From positions 135,406 through 199,405 of the forward strand of contig CAKQDA010000002.1 of assembly GCA_934218695.1 (NCBI GenBank): 64,000 bases of DNA, given 5' to 3'. Shown here piece after piece: positions 37,795 through 45,423 of the stretch. The DNA is from an uncultured Succinivibrio sp. (GTDB taxonomy: Bacteria; Pseudomonadota; Gammaproteobacteria; Enterobacterales; Succinivibrionaceae). Both the position numbers and the translations under genes were made by a program. Within the stretch, counting starts at the first letter, position 1. Every line of letters begins with the position of its first letter. The notes under the pieces were generated by a model. The model did not search any database. It had not been told where the DNA came from and saw nothing but the letters and a program-made list of their open reading frames with translations.

Positions 37795-38685
37795 ATGTCA
37801 ATTACTATACAAACTAATCTTGCGTCGATCACATCTCAGGCTGATTTAAGGAAATCAAATCTAACATCAGCTGATGCAACTAAAAGATTATCATCAGGTT
37901 TAAAAATCAACAGTGCAAAAGACGATCCTGCTAATTTGCAGATCTCACACAAATTTACATCTCAGATAAACTGTCTTGACAGAGGTAACAGAAATTCATC
38001 TGAAGGTGAAGCTGTTGCTTCATTGGCTGAAGGAGCTTTAGCTGAGGACTTTACTATTCTCCAGAGAATACGACAGTTAGCTATTCAAAGTGCTAACGGC
38101 TCCTATAATGAGCAGGACAGACAGACTATTCAGTTTGAGGTAAATCAGCTCTGCAATGAAATCACAAGAGTTGCATGTAAGACAACCTACGGTGGGGCTC
38201 AGATCTTAAATGGTAAATCTGATCACAGTCTAATCAATGATGATGGAAAACTCTCACTGCAGGTTGGAGCAAATGCAAACACAACAATCGATGTAGATCT
38301 GTCCGTCTCCTTTACCATGTCATCAATGCAGGCATTTGTAGGAGGTGTGTCTGATGGCAACGGTTACAGTGACAATGACAAAACATTTGATGTTTCTACA
38401 GTAGAGAATGCTCAAAAGGTTTTAGAAAGCATTGATGACTATATAGCGTTTATCGATTCAAAACGCTCTGATCTTGGAGCAGTTTCAAACCGTCTGACAA
38501 GCACAATCAGTAATCAGGAAAACATGCATGAGAACGAATCCGATGCTCGCGCAAGAATTACTGATGCTGATTATGCAATAGAGTCATCAAGACTGATTTC
38601 AGCTAACATTCTGGAAAATGCGACCTCACAGATGATGATGCAGGCTAACGCATATCCACAGGTAGTAGCAAATTTACTCGGATAG
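37795..38685 (+). CDS. fliC: Flagellin
   Basis: 296 residues, short for a flagellin. The N-terminal D0/D1 part reads SITIQTNLASITSQADLRKS, ATKRLSSGLKINSAKDDPANLQIS and IRQLAIQSANGSYNEQDRQTIQFEVNQL; the C-terminal D0 part has RITDADYAIESSRLISANIL and ends QANAYPQVVANLLG. The variable central domain is only about 60 residues. GGAG lies ten bases before the ATG. Cys in the sequence (INCLDRG, QLCNE, VACKT) is unusual, as flagellins mostly lack Cys. No other filament or hook gene is next to it. Confidence 0.93.
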   Translation: MSITIQTNLASITSQADLRKSNLTSADATKRLSSGLKINSAKDDPANLQISHKFTSQINCLDRGNRNSSEGEAVASLAEGALAEDFTILQRIRQLAIQSANGSYNEQDRQTIQFEVNQLCNEITRVACKTTYGGAQILNGKSDHSLINDDGKLSLQVGANANTTIDVDLSVSFTMSSMQAFVGGVSDGNGYSDNDKTFDVSTVENAQKVLESIDDYIAFIDSKRSDLGAVSNRLTSTISNQENMHENESDARARITDADYAIESSRLISANILENATSQMMMQANAYPQVVANLLG

Positions 38686-38748
38686 ATATAATAAGGTTTT
38701 CCAGATGTTTAGTTGTTAAGTTTGCCTGAGTTTTTGTAGTGACATCCA

Positions 38749-38770
38749 CCCCTACTTATAGAAGTAGGGG
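38749..38770 (-). repeat. Right-end hairpin of IS200/IS605 copy A
   Basis: Perfect 9-base stem CCCCTACTT with AAGTAGGGG and a 4-base loop, the kind of subterminal hairpin recognised by Y1 transposases. The same stem recurs at 54680-54701. Confidence 0.8.
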
Positions 38771-38825
38771 ATTCCCGTTCGGTGTCTCTATCGAGATAAG
38801 CAGTGAGATTTGATCTCACAACAGG

Positions 38826-39068
38826 CTATCCAAGGCTGCTAGCCGGTTCTTGTTTTATCTTGTTTAGCAAAAGTCGTCTGCCTTCATTTTTCAGGTTTTC
38901 CGCTGCATTGATATCTCTATCGTGTCAGGTTCCACATTGAGGACAAGTCCATTCTCGTAAGGAGAGATTTCTGGTCTCTCTGTTCTGATAACCACAGGCT
39001 GAACACAGCCGAGAGCTTGGATAGAAATGGTCAACCTTTATAAGATATTTTCCTTGTCTTTGCAGTTG
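38826..39068 (-). pseudogene. tnpB: TnpB (IS605 OrfB) 3' fragment with internal stop
   Basis: The minus strand reads LQRQGKYLIKVDHFYPSSRLCSACG, then CPQCGT, a TGA stop at 38937-38935, and HDRDINAAENLKNEGRRLLLN to a TAG at 38828-38826. The two Cys pairs and HDRDINAAEN are the zinc finger and third RuvC motif of TnpB, the RNA-guided nuclease of these elements. Everything before LQRQG is missing and an in-frame stop sits in the catalytic region, so it is dead. Confidence 0.85.
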
Positions 39069-39409
39069 TCAGTGTTGAGTTAATTTGTCATCAGATCTGC
39101 TCATAAAACAGTCATTAAAACTGCTCTAAAATTTTCACATCAATAGTTCATACAAATGTCAGTTAAAAAAGATCCTATTATGATCTTTACTATCTGCCAA
39201 TCAATTTGACGAAACGCATAAAAATGCATTTAAAAGTCTGGTAAGCCGTATTTTTAATATGGAGGAGCTTTTATCTCTGATAAGATGGCTTGTGAAAGGT
39301 GAATATTGACGAGGTAACCTGAAAAATTGTTTTCGAAGACAAATCTGTGAATTCATCAGTGCTTATTCACAAAATAACAACTAGGCTTTATTCGTTTTCA
39401 TACAAAACT
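39069..39409. other. Unexplained stretch inside IS200/IS605 copy A
   Basis: About 340 bases between the tnpB fragment and the tnpA end, where the 5' two thirds of tnpB should be. The plus strand has a short frame MEELLSLIRWLVKGEY near 39259-39309, unlike TnpB. The sequence may be foreign DNA left after deletion. Confidence 0.4.
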
Positions 39410-39806
39410 TTATTTCTGCACCTGGCTCTTTATATATTCCTTCTCTATTTCAAGAGGAGCTCCTCCGGTTGTCAGAAGGCAGTAGCTCTGACTCCAGAAC
39501 AGCTCTTTCCATAATTTTTCTCTGATTGAAGGAAATTCTTTTTTTAGTAATCTGCTGCTGGCACTCTTATATGCTTTATGAATTTACTGATTGCTGTATT
39601 AGGATGAGCCCTGAACTGCACATGAACATGATCGTCATCATGTTCCCACTACTGCAGAGTGATATTGTAATTAGGTGCAATTTTGAAAATATTTCCTTTG
39701 CACGCTCTGATATGACGTCATCAAATACTTTTCTTCTGTATTTGACTACCATTATCAGATAATAATTCAGCAAAAAAATTGAATGAGCATGACAATCAAT
39801 TTCCAT
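39410..39806 (-). pseudogene. tnpA: IS200-type Y1 transposase TnpA, broken (copy A)
   Basis: The frame opens MEIDCHAHSIFLLNYYLIMVVKYRRKVFDDVISERAKEIFSK (residues of the IS200 N-terminus), shifts to APNYNITLQ with a TAG, then WEHDDDHVHVQFRAHPNTAI, where HVHV-Q replaces the H-x-H metal motif region, then another stop before KKNFLQSEKNYGKSCSG, and ends SYCLLTTGGAPLEIEKEYIK at TAA 39412-39410. At least one frameshift and two stops separate start, HUH and catalytic Tyr parts. Confidence 0.8.
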
Positions 39807-39983
39807 ATAACAATATGCTATACACAACAAATCGACTGGTTATATTTTAGAAAAATTTTATATAATCTTCAGTCAATACTTTATAGCAATTCATCCCACC
39901 GCCTATAGAGGCGGGGGAATTCTTGCTAAGTTAGGTTAAAAACTGATAACATGTAAAACCATAAGTTTATATCGTAAAAAGAC

Positions 39984-41057
39984 TTAGTTCTCATTGATGT
40001 CATACTCTGTTTTCTTTTTGCATTTAGGGCAGGGTATGACAGCGAGATATTCTTCAGTACACTTCGGATCTTTTAGATCAAGATATGGAGTGTTGCACCC
40101 AAGGCATGCAACCGGCTCAGCCTGCTTGCTGACATACATCTGTAATATCGCATAGAAGTTATCAAATGATGGAAAATTGTATAACTTTCTACTTTTTATA
40201 AAACAGTTCTGATAATTCACATTAAGTTTAGAGCATACAATATAAACTCCTACTGCCAGGATATTAGAGATCTTTTTCGGTATGAATTTTGTGTCATAGT
40301 GCCGAGATGAAGCAGTTTTGTTCATAAGAACTCTGCAGCAGATTGTATACAAGGCCAGCATCAGCATAATATAGCCAGACAGTTCCTTGTCAGAAAGTAA
40401 GGGAATAAGGGATCTCATCTTTTTGAAGCTCTTTGTCTGATGAGGAACGTAAAATTCAGATAAAGTCTTGTAATGAAGAGTTGTTATTTCCTGATTTAAA
40501 GACTTTGAACATCCAGCACTTGCCAGATGATAAGCAGTGAACCGGTTAATTGAATCTTCTTTAATTGGCGGAGATAAATCGCTGTCAGCAGTAAGTTTTA
40601 TCTGTAAAAGATTTTCAAGACATGTTAGAAGTGTTGGTGTGGAGGTATTGATTAAGTGGGAAACAAATTCACTCTCTGAACGAGTTGCACGCTCTAAATT
40701 TCCGACAATTTCAAAAATGGAAACGCCGGACAGTCTGGACAGAGATGATATAGGAGATTCTGTCATTCTTAAAAAGTCAAGCTTGTGCTCTACACTAGCC
40801 TTTGAAATTAGCGCATAATCGCCAAACAGATCGGTTTCAGTACAGGCTGCTTTTGCCATCCACTTCGATAATTCTTCAGGAATGTGGTTAAAGAGGAGGT
40901 TATAAGCTGATGAGATCATTAATTCTGTTCTTGTGGAAATCTCATAAAGAGATGAAATGCAGTCTTTTGCATTCTGGATCAGGTTTATATCAGTTGCTGT
41001 AGTGTTTCTGAATCTTGAGTAATAGAGCCATGGTGTATTTTTTAGTTTGTTCATCAT
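39984..41057 (-). CDS. Possible FlhD-FlhC-like fused regulator (unproven)
   Basis: 357 residues from ATG 41057 or 356 from 41054; GAGG directly precedes these ATGs, whereas the frame upstream to 41150 is AT-rich and covers a CRP site. The C-terminal third has CLGC...CPKC (C-x2-C-x21-C-x2-C), near the FlhC zinc site (C-x2-C-x16-C-x2-C), preceded by FYAILQMYVSKQAEPVAC as in FlhC before its cysteines. Before this, AYHLASAGCSKSLNQEIT...LSEFYV resembles the FlhC opening, and LDFLRMTESPISSLSRLSGVS (split here) resembles the FlhD middle. The likeness is weak and by eye; otherwise it is a protein of unknown function. It sits near flagellin, as a flagellar regulator might. Confidence 0.4.
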   Translation of the reverse strand: MMNKLKNTPWLYYSRFRNTTATDINLIQNAKDCISSLYEISTRTELMISSAYNLLFNHIPEELSKWMAKAACTETDLFGDYALISKASVEHKLDFLRMTESPISSLSRLSGVSIFEIVGNLERATRSESEFVSHLINTSTPTLLTCLENLLQIKLTADSDLSPPIKEDSINRFTAYHLASAGCSKSLNQEITTLHYKTLSEFYVPHQTKSFKKMRSLIPLLSDKELSGYIMLMLALYTICCRVLMNKTASSRHYDTKFIPKKISNILAVGVYIVCSKLNVNYQNCFIKSRKLYNFPSFDNFYAILQMYVSKQAEPVACLGCNTPYLDLKDPKCTEEYLAVIPCPKCKKKTEYDINEN

Positions 41058-41074
41058 TACCTCATAATTATAAA

Positions 41075-41096
41075 AAATGTGATCGAGTTCACATTT
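41075..41096. promoter_or_regulatory. Near-consensus CRP site
   Basis: The core TGTGATCGAGTTCACA, flanked by AAA and TTT, differs from the ideal 22-base CRP site at two central positions. It lies 18-39 bases before ATG 41057, next to TATAAT-like boxes at 41072-41067 and 41115-41110 on the minus strand. crp itself is one gene upstream and has an unchanged recognition helix. Confidence 0.8.
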
Positions 41097-41357
41097 CTTT
41101 GAGCGGTAAATTATACAGATATTTTTTGTTGTTGCAAGCAGAACAGGCATAAAAAAGCCAAGTATGCTCTATGAATAATTTATTCTATGTGTAGCATGAG
41201 GTGGGAATGTTCATGTGATAACGATTTAAATTATATTTTGTGAAATAAAGTTTTTTTAGGAAGAATTGTGCAGAAAAATACAAGCTGATACATAATTTAT
41301 GTGATTAGCTAAATATGAATGCGAAATTATTTTTGAGAAAAAATAGAATTAAATTAG

Positions 41358-41394
41358 AAATAAAAAACGCACAAAAAATTAATTTTGTGCGTTT
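41358..41394 (-). terminator. Terminator of fabA
   Basis: AAACGCACAAAA at 41365-41376 pairs with TTTTGTGCGTTT at 41383-41394 around a six-base loop, with a T run on the minus strand, 25 bases past the fabA stop. Confidence 0.88.
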
Positions 41395-41419
41395 GAAAAA
41401 TATCTCTTTTTATATGAAA

Positions 41420-41950
41420 TTAATTCTTCTTAGGAGGGATCAGACCAACCTGAAGATCTTCAGCTGTATAGATATGTTCATCGTCGCAGAAAACCTTGCC
41501 GTCAGCGATACCCATGATTAGCTGACCTCTTTCAATGATTTTCTTAAGGTTTATTTCGTATCTGACGATCTTGGCATTATCAAGTACTTCACCTTTAAAC
41601 TTGACTTTACCAACGCCTAAAGCACGACCTTTACCAGGGCCACCTCTCCAACCAAGGAAAAAACCAACCAACTGCCACATTGCATCTAAACCAAGACATC
41701 CTGGCATAACAGGATCGCCAGGGAAGTGACATTGGAAGAACCAAAGATCCTTATTGATATCGAGCTCTGCCTTAACATATCCAAGACTATGTTCTCCACC
41801 TTCAGCCTGAATATCAGTAATGCGATCAAACATTAACATATTAGGTGCAGGAAGCTGGCTGTTGCCTGGACCAAAAAGTTCACCACGGCTACATGCTAAA
41901 AGATCATTCTTATCAAAAGAGTGGATACCACGCTCTAATAATGAAGCCAT
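41420..41950 (-). CDS. fabA: 3-hydroxydecanoyl-ACP dehydratase/isomerase
   Basis: 176 residues, normal FabA length. Dehydrates 3-hydroxydecanoyl-ACP and isomerises the product to the cis-3 form, the branch point to unsaturated fatty acids. [21 protein letters not shown], the active-site His in [20 protein letters not shown] (His about 71, Asp about 85) and [22 protein letters not shown] are diagnostic. FabA is confined to proteobacteria and supports the placement. Single gene with own terminator; fabB is not near. Confidence 0.97.
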   Translation of the reverse strand: MASLLERGIHSFDKNDLLACSRGELFGPGNSQLPAPNMLMFDRITDIQAEGGEHSLGYVKAELDINKDLWFFQCHFPGDPVMPGCLGLDAMWQLVGFFLGWRGGPGKGRALGVGKVKFKGEVLDNAKIVRYEINLKKIIERGQLIMGIADGKVFCDDEHIYTAEDLQVGLIPPKKN

Positions 41951-42045
41951 TTTCGCTCCTTAAAAATAACAGATTAATATATGAAAATTATATTAATACA
42001 AAAAAGAAAGTCTTTCCACAGTATATGACTTTCCTTCATGAACAT

Positions 42046-42687
42046 TTATCGAGTTCCAAAAACCACAATGGTTTTTCCGTGTGCAGTGATCAGATGGTCT
42101 TCTTCCATCATCTTTAAAATTCTTCCTACTGTTTCACGGGAACATCCAACGATCTGACCGATTTCCTGGCGTGTGATCTTGATCTGCATTCCGTCAGGGT
42201 GTGTCATTGCTTCAGGTTGATGAGCCAGGTTAACCAGTGTTTTTGCGATGCGTCCGGTAACATCCAAAAATGCAAGATTTCCGACTTTTGCTGAAGTTGC
42301 TGAAAGCCTTCTTGAAATCTGAGCAGTTAATCTCATCAGAATTTCTGGATTTACCTGAACTAGCTGTTTGAATTTGCTGTAAGATACTTCTGCAATTTCG
42401 CATGAGGTCTTTGCTTTTACCCATGCTGTACGCTTTGGGTTTTCTGATTCATCAAACAGACCAACTTCACCAATAAAGTCACCCTGATTCAGGTAGCTTA
42501 AAATCATTTCATGACCGTCCTGATCTTTAATCAGAACAGCTACAGAGCCTTTTGCAATATAGTAAAGAGTCTCTGCTTTTTCTCCAGAGTGAATAATGGT
42601 GCTTTTTGCTGAATATTTATGAATATGACACTGACTTAAGAACCAACTAATGGTAGTGTCAGTCTGAGGTTTGATGATTGGTGGCAT
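42046..42687 (-). CDS. crp: Cyclic AMP receptor protein
   Basis: 213 residues, closely similar to E. coli CRP throughout. The cAMP domain has [14 protein letters not shown] and [12 protein letters not shown] followed by [10 protein letters not shown], where the Arg contacting the cyclic phosphate is kept and the next Ser is Thr. [17 protein letters not shown] is the dimer helix. The recognition helix [21 protein letters not shown] is unchanged, so it should bind the TGTGA-N6-TCACA sites seen at 41075 and, weaker, 54855. Single gene. Confidence 0.97.
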   Translation of the reverse strand: MPPIIKPQTDTTISWFLSQCHIHKYSAKSTIIHSGEKAETLYYIAKGSVAVLIKDQDGHEMILSYLNQGDFIGEVGLFDESENPKRTAWVKAKTSCEIAEVSYSKFKQLVQVNPEILMRLTAQISRRLSATSAKVGNLAFLDVTGRIAKTLVNLAHQPEAMTHPDGMQIKITRQEIGQIVGCSRETVGRILKMMEEDHLITAHGKTIVVFGTR

Positions 42688-42938
42688 TTTTTTACTCTAA
42701 TTTGAAATAAACGTTAAAGCTAACCGTTTTTCATGTTTTTTATTTTTTGACGTCTTTAATTAAAGAGTCAACACAAAAAAAAATACGCAAAATACGTAAC
42801 TTACGTATTATATACATTTTTTTGGAAAAATGACGAATTAAACACAATATTAAACTTTATTTTTGTGCTGAGTTGAGCTAATTCACAGATCAGTATAATT
42901 TAGCTTGAAATACGATTTGAATTGTCAGGGATTTCGTA

Positions 42939-43145
42939 GGTAATTTTAAGCCCCGGAAATGAATCCGCTGTTCATGACTCCTTGAACCAGTGAGTTCAAG
43001 TATGGTATCAGATGATAATTTAGGTTTCCTCGTAAAACGGGCCTACACACCACTATCAGGAAGATACCAAAGTCTAAAGATATCGGCTCAGGGTAGAAAC
43101 GCTAGATGTCACCCCAGGGTATTCTTCTGGTAATTTCGTTACCAT
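42939..43145 (-). ncRNA. ssrS: 6S RNA
   Basis: On the minus strand the segment holds CCCTGAGCCGATAT (43093-43080), which is nearly the E. coli 6S CCCCTGAGCCGATATTT, and later CTTGAACTCACTGGTTCAAG (43000-42981), the counterpart of the E. coli CTTGAACCAAGGGTTCAAG hairpin, in the right order and spacing. Outer segments GGTAA/TTACC at 43143 and 42939 can close the long rod; length would be about 205 bases against 184 in E. coli. 6S RNA mimics an open promoter and binds sigma-70 RNA polymerase in stationary phase. Ends are estimates. TTGACA (43179-43174) and TACCAT (43157-43152), 16 bases apart, form its promoter. Confidence 0.8.
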
Positions 43146-43151
43146 GTTTTA

Positions 43152-43179
43152 ATGGTATCAGATACATTTCTACTGTCAA
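43152..43179 (-). promoter_or_regulatory. Promoter of 6S RNA
   Basis: TTGACA at 43179-43174 is a perfect -35 box, followed after 16 bases by TACCAT as -10. Transcription would start near 43145, at the 5' end of the 6S RNA. Confidence 0.65.
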
Positions 43180-43285
43180 CTTAAATTCATCTATTAAGAT
43201 CAATAAGTTATACATTTTTTATAAAATGTGAGCAAAGTGAAATTTCAGTTGTTTCAAATTAGAGAAATATAGGTTTTAGTTAGCT

Positions 43286-43675
43286 TTATGAATTTGATAT
43301 TAGCAGGATTAAAAGTGATATTGCAGCTATTGTTAATAGCAGAATTGATTTTCTTATGAATGCAAGAAACTGCATTTTCTGTACAAGTACATTTATGTAT
43401 CTCTGACGGGCCAGATATGCATTCTGACCGTTTTCATACTGCTCGTAATTGATGCTTAATGGTACATGATCCTTTTTTGCTTTCTCAAGAATACTTCTTA
43501 ATCGTAGCGTCACAGTATTTGAGTTTTCTTTATTCAGGTCTAATGACAGGATATAGTTCATAAGATATTCTTCAGGTTCAAGATCGTTTAGTAAAGAACT
43601 GATTTCGCGACTTTCAAAGTCTGAAATTACAAAACTACGTATCCGATATTTTATATAGTTAAAATCAATTTTCAT
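43286..43675 (-). CDS. Small membrane-anchored protein of unknown function
   Basis: 129 residues I do not recognise. The first 95 are polar and charged (DLEPEEYLMNYILSLDLNKEN, RLRSILEKAKKDHVPLSINYE) and the end is one hydrophobic helix (SILLLTIAAISLLILLISNS), so it looks like a C-terminally anchored membrane protein. It is immediately upstream of 6S RNA, where many gammaproteobacteria have zapA, but it is not ZapA-like. Followed by no terminator before the 6S promoter. Confidence 0.6.
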   Translation of the reverse strand: MKIDFNYIKYRIRSFVISDFESREISSLLNDLEPEEYLMNYILSLDLNKENSNTVTLRLRSILEKAKKDHVPLSINYEQYENGQNAYLARQRYINVLVQKMQFLAFIRKSILLLTIAAISLLILLISNS

Positions 43676-43724
43676 TCTTACTTCTTTTTAGGAAAAATAA
43701 ATTTCACCTTTTATTTTTACTCTA

Positions 43725-43761
43725 ACAAAAATGCGGCTTATTTCATAGAAATAAACCGCAT
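43725..43761 (-). terminator. Terminator of the oxidoreductase operon
   Basis: ATGCGG-C-TTATTTC at 43731-43744 pairs with GAAATAA-A-CCGCAT ending at 43761; on the minus strand a TTTTTG run follows. It stands 20 bases past the last gene of the operon. Confidence 0.88.
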
Positions 43762-43780
43762 ATGATTAGATTACAGAATA

Positions 43781-45409
43781 TTAGATCTGCTCAGGGACCA
43801 TTTTTATGTGTCCGCAAGGACATTCCTGAGCGCAGACACCACAGCCTTTGCAGTAGTCGTAGTTAAATTCGTAGCCTTTACCAGCACCTAATTTAACCAC
43901 AGCACTGTCAGGGCATACGCCATAACAGTTATCACATTCCATGCAGTTACCGCATGACAGACAGCGACGGGCCTCAAAAATTGCATTTTCTTCGGTCAGA
44001 CCAAACTGAACCTCATCAAATGAATTTGAACGACGAGCTGCCTCAAGTTCCTGACGTACAGTCTTTGGTGCATCAGTATAGTACCAAGGGTGCATATCTT
44101 CAAACTTAGCAACTTCATGTTTCTCAGGCTTCTTGTATGTCTGACCGTTCAGGTATGCGTTAACACCACGGGCAGCGTTCTTTCCCATTCCTATGGCATG
44201 AGTAACAGTTCTGTCCTTGGTTGCCACATCACCTGCTGCAAAGATACCTTCAATTGAAGTCATCTTTGTTTCTTCGTCAATGATTACGTTGTCCTTATCC
44301 ATCTTCAGATCTGATAATTTGGTTAATACAGACTTATCAACATTCTGACCGATAGCTAAAACAACGGCATCAGCTGGCATTTCTTCATACTGACCTGTAG
44401 GCTGAGGCTTGCCGTTCTCGTCTAATTCCATCTTCTCAATCTTCAGAGTATCCTTTGAAGCTGATGCGATGGTTGACAGCCACTTAACCTGAATACCTTC
44501 AGCTATAGCAGCATCCATTTCTTCTGCATTTGCAGGCATTTTATCGCGGTTACGACGGTAAACGATGATTGGATCAGCACCGATTCTTCGTAATGAACGG
44601 GCAACGTCAACAGCTGTGTTACCACCTCCGTAAACAGCAACCTTACGGGCGATCTGAATATCACCGTTAGTCTCGATCTGTCCTAAAACGTTTAATGCAT
44701 TTAAAACATGGTTGGTGTCACCCTGAGGAATATCAACATTGGTTGAAATTGAAGCTCCGAGACCAAGGATAACAGCATCATATTTGCCGTTCTTTTTCTC
44801 TGCTTCTATATCTTCAACCTTTCTGCCACACTCGATTGTCACACCCATATCAGTGATACGCTTAATTTCTGCGTCAAGCACGTTTCTTGGCAGACGGTAT
44901 ACAGGAATACCATAACGCATCATACCGCCAGCTTCCTTACCCATCTCAACTATATGTACAGTGTGACCGAAACGGCGTAAGTGATAAGCAGCTGACAGAC
45001 CTGCAGGACCTGCACCTATGATCAGAACTTTTTTACCAGTCTCTCTAGCAGGGCGTTTGAATGAAAGATTGTGCTCAATGGCATAATCACCTAAAAAGCG
45101 CTCAACTGAGTTGATACCAACACTCTCATCAAGAAAACCGCGGTTGCACTTGCCTTCACAGGTATGGTAGCAAACACGTCCCATACATGCAGGCATAGGG
45201 TTTTCTTCTGTTAAAATTCTCCATGCGTGCTCATAATCACCTTCAGCAGCATAGAACAGCCACTGCTGGATATTCTCACCTGCAGGGCACTGATTGTTGC
45301 AAGGTGGTAGTTTAAACACATTAACAGGACGCAATGTACGCCATGAACCAGTGTGGTTTTTTAAAGAAGTAGCTGGATCAAGGGTAACAGCAAAAGCTTT
45401 TTGTAACAT
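43781..45409 (-). CDS. GltD-like NAD(P)H flavoprotein fused to 2[4Fe-4S] ferredoxin
   Basis: 542 residues. The N-terminal Fe-S domain of the GltD family is shown by CNNQCPAGENIQQWL and CMGRVCYHTCEGKC; GAGPAGLSAAYHLRRFGH (about residue 134) is the FAD site, GGGNTAVDVARSLRRIGA the NAD(P) site, and GIFAAGDVA closes the flavin domain. The last 70 residues add two Cys clusters, CLSCGNCMECDNCYGVCP and CKGCGVCAQECPCG, as in the delta subunit of 2-oxoacid:ferredoxin oxidoreductases. As fourth gene behind the gamma, alpha and beta subunits it probably passes electrons between the oxidoreductase and NAD(P)H. Acts in the cytoplasm. Confidence 0.85.
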   Translation of the reverse strand: MLQKAFAVTLDPATSLKNHTGSWRTLRPVNVFKLPPCNNQCPAGENIQQWLFYAAEGDYEHAWRILTEENPMPACMGRVCYHTCEGKCNRGFLDESVGINSVERFLGDYAIEHNLSFKRPARETGKKVLIIGAGPAGLSAAYHLRRFGHTVHIVEMGKEAGGMMRYGIPVYRLPRNVLDAEIKRITDMGVTIECGRKVEDIEAEKKNGKYDAVILGLGASISTNVDIPQGDTNHVLNALNVLGQIETNGDIQIARKVAVYGGGNTAVDVARSLRRIGADPIIVYRRNRDKMPANAEEMDAAIAEGIQVKWLSTIASASKDTLKIEKMELDENGKPQPTGQYEEMPADAVVLAIGQNVDKSVLTKLSDLKMDKDNVIIDEETKMTSIEGIFAAGDVATKDRTVTHAIGMGKNAARGVNAYLNGQTYKKPEKHEVAKFEDMHPWYYTDAPKTVRQELEAARRSNSFDEVQFGLTEENAIFEARRCLSCGNCMECDNCYGVCPDSAVVKLGAGKGYEFNYDYCKGCGVCAQECPCGHIKMVPEQI

Positions 45410-45423
45410 AATTTACTATCTCC

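Larger units (their letters stand above)
38738..39937 (-). mobile_element. IS200/IS605-family element, copy A, decayed
   Basis: On the minus strand: left-end hairpin with CCGCC-TCTATA-GGCGG near 39900-39920, a broken tnpA (Y1 transposase), a stretch of unclear origin, the 3' end of tnpB, and the right-end hairpin CCCCTACTT/AAGTAGGGG at 38749-38770. Ends are given by the outermost sequences shared with copy B and with the solitary end at 54648. It fills the space between the flagellin gene and the FlhDC-like gene. Both its genes are broken. Confidence 0.8.

Noticed and set aside
39526..39762. 78-codon frames antisense to tnpA in both IS200/IS605 copies (also 63613-63849)
   Set aside because: Identical in both copies only because the DNA is duplicated; shadow of the broken tnpA.
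42961..43160. Possible tRNA or repeat because of GGTTCAAG and paired segments
   Set aside because: Order of motifs and promoter fit 6S RNA; no tRNA cloverleaf can be drawn.
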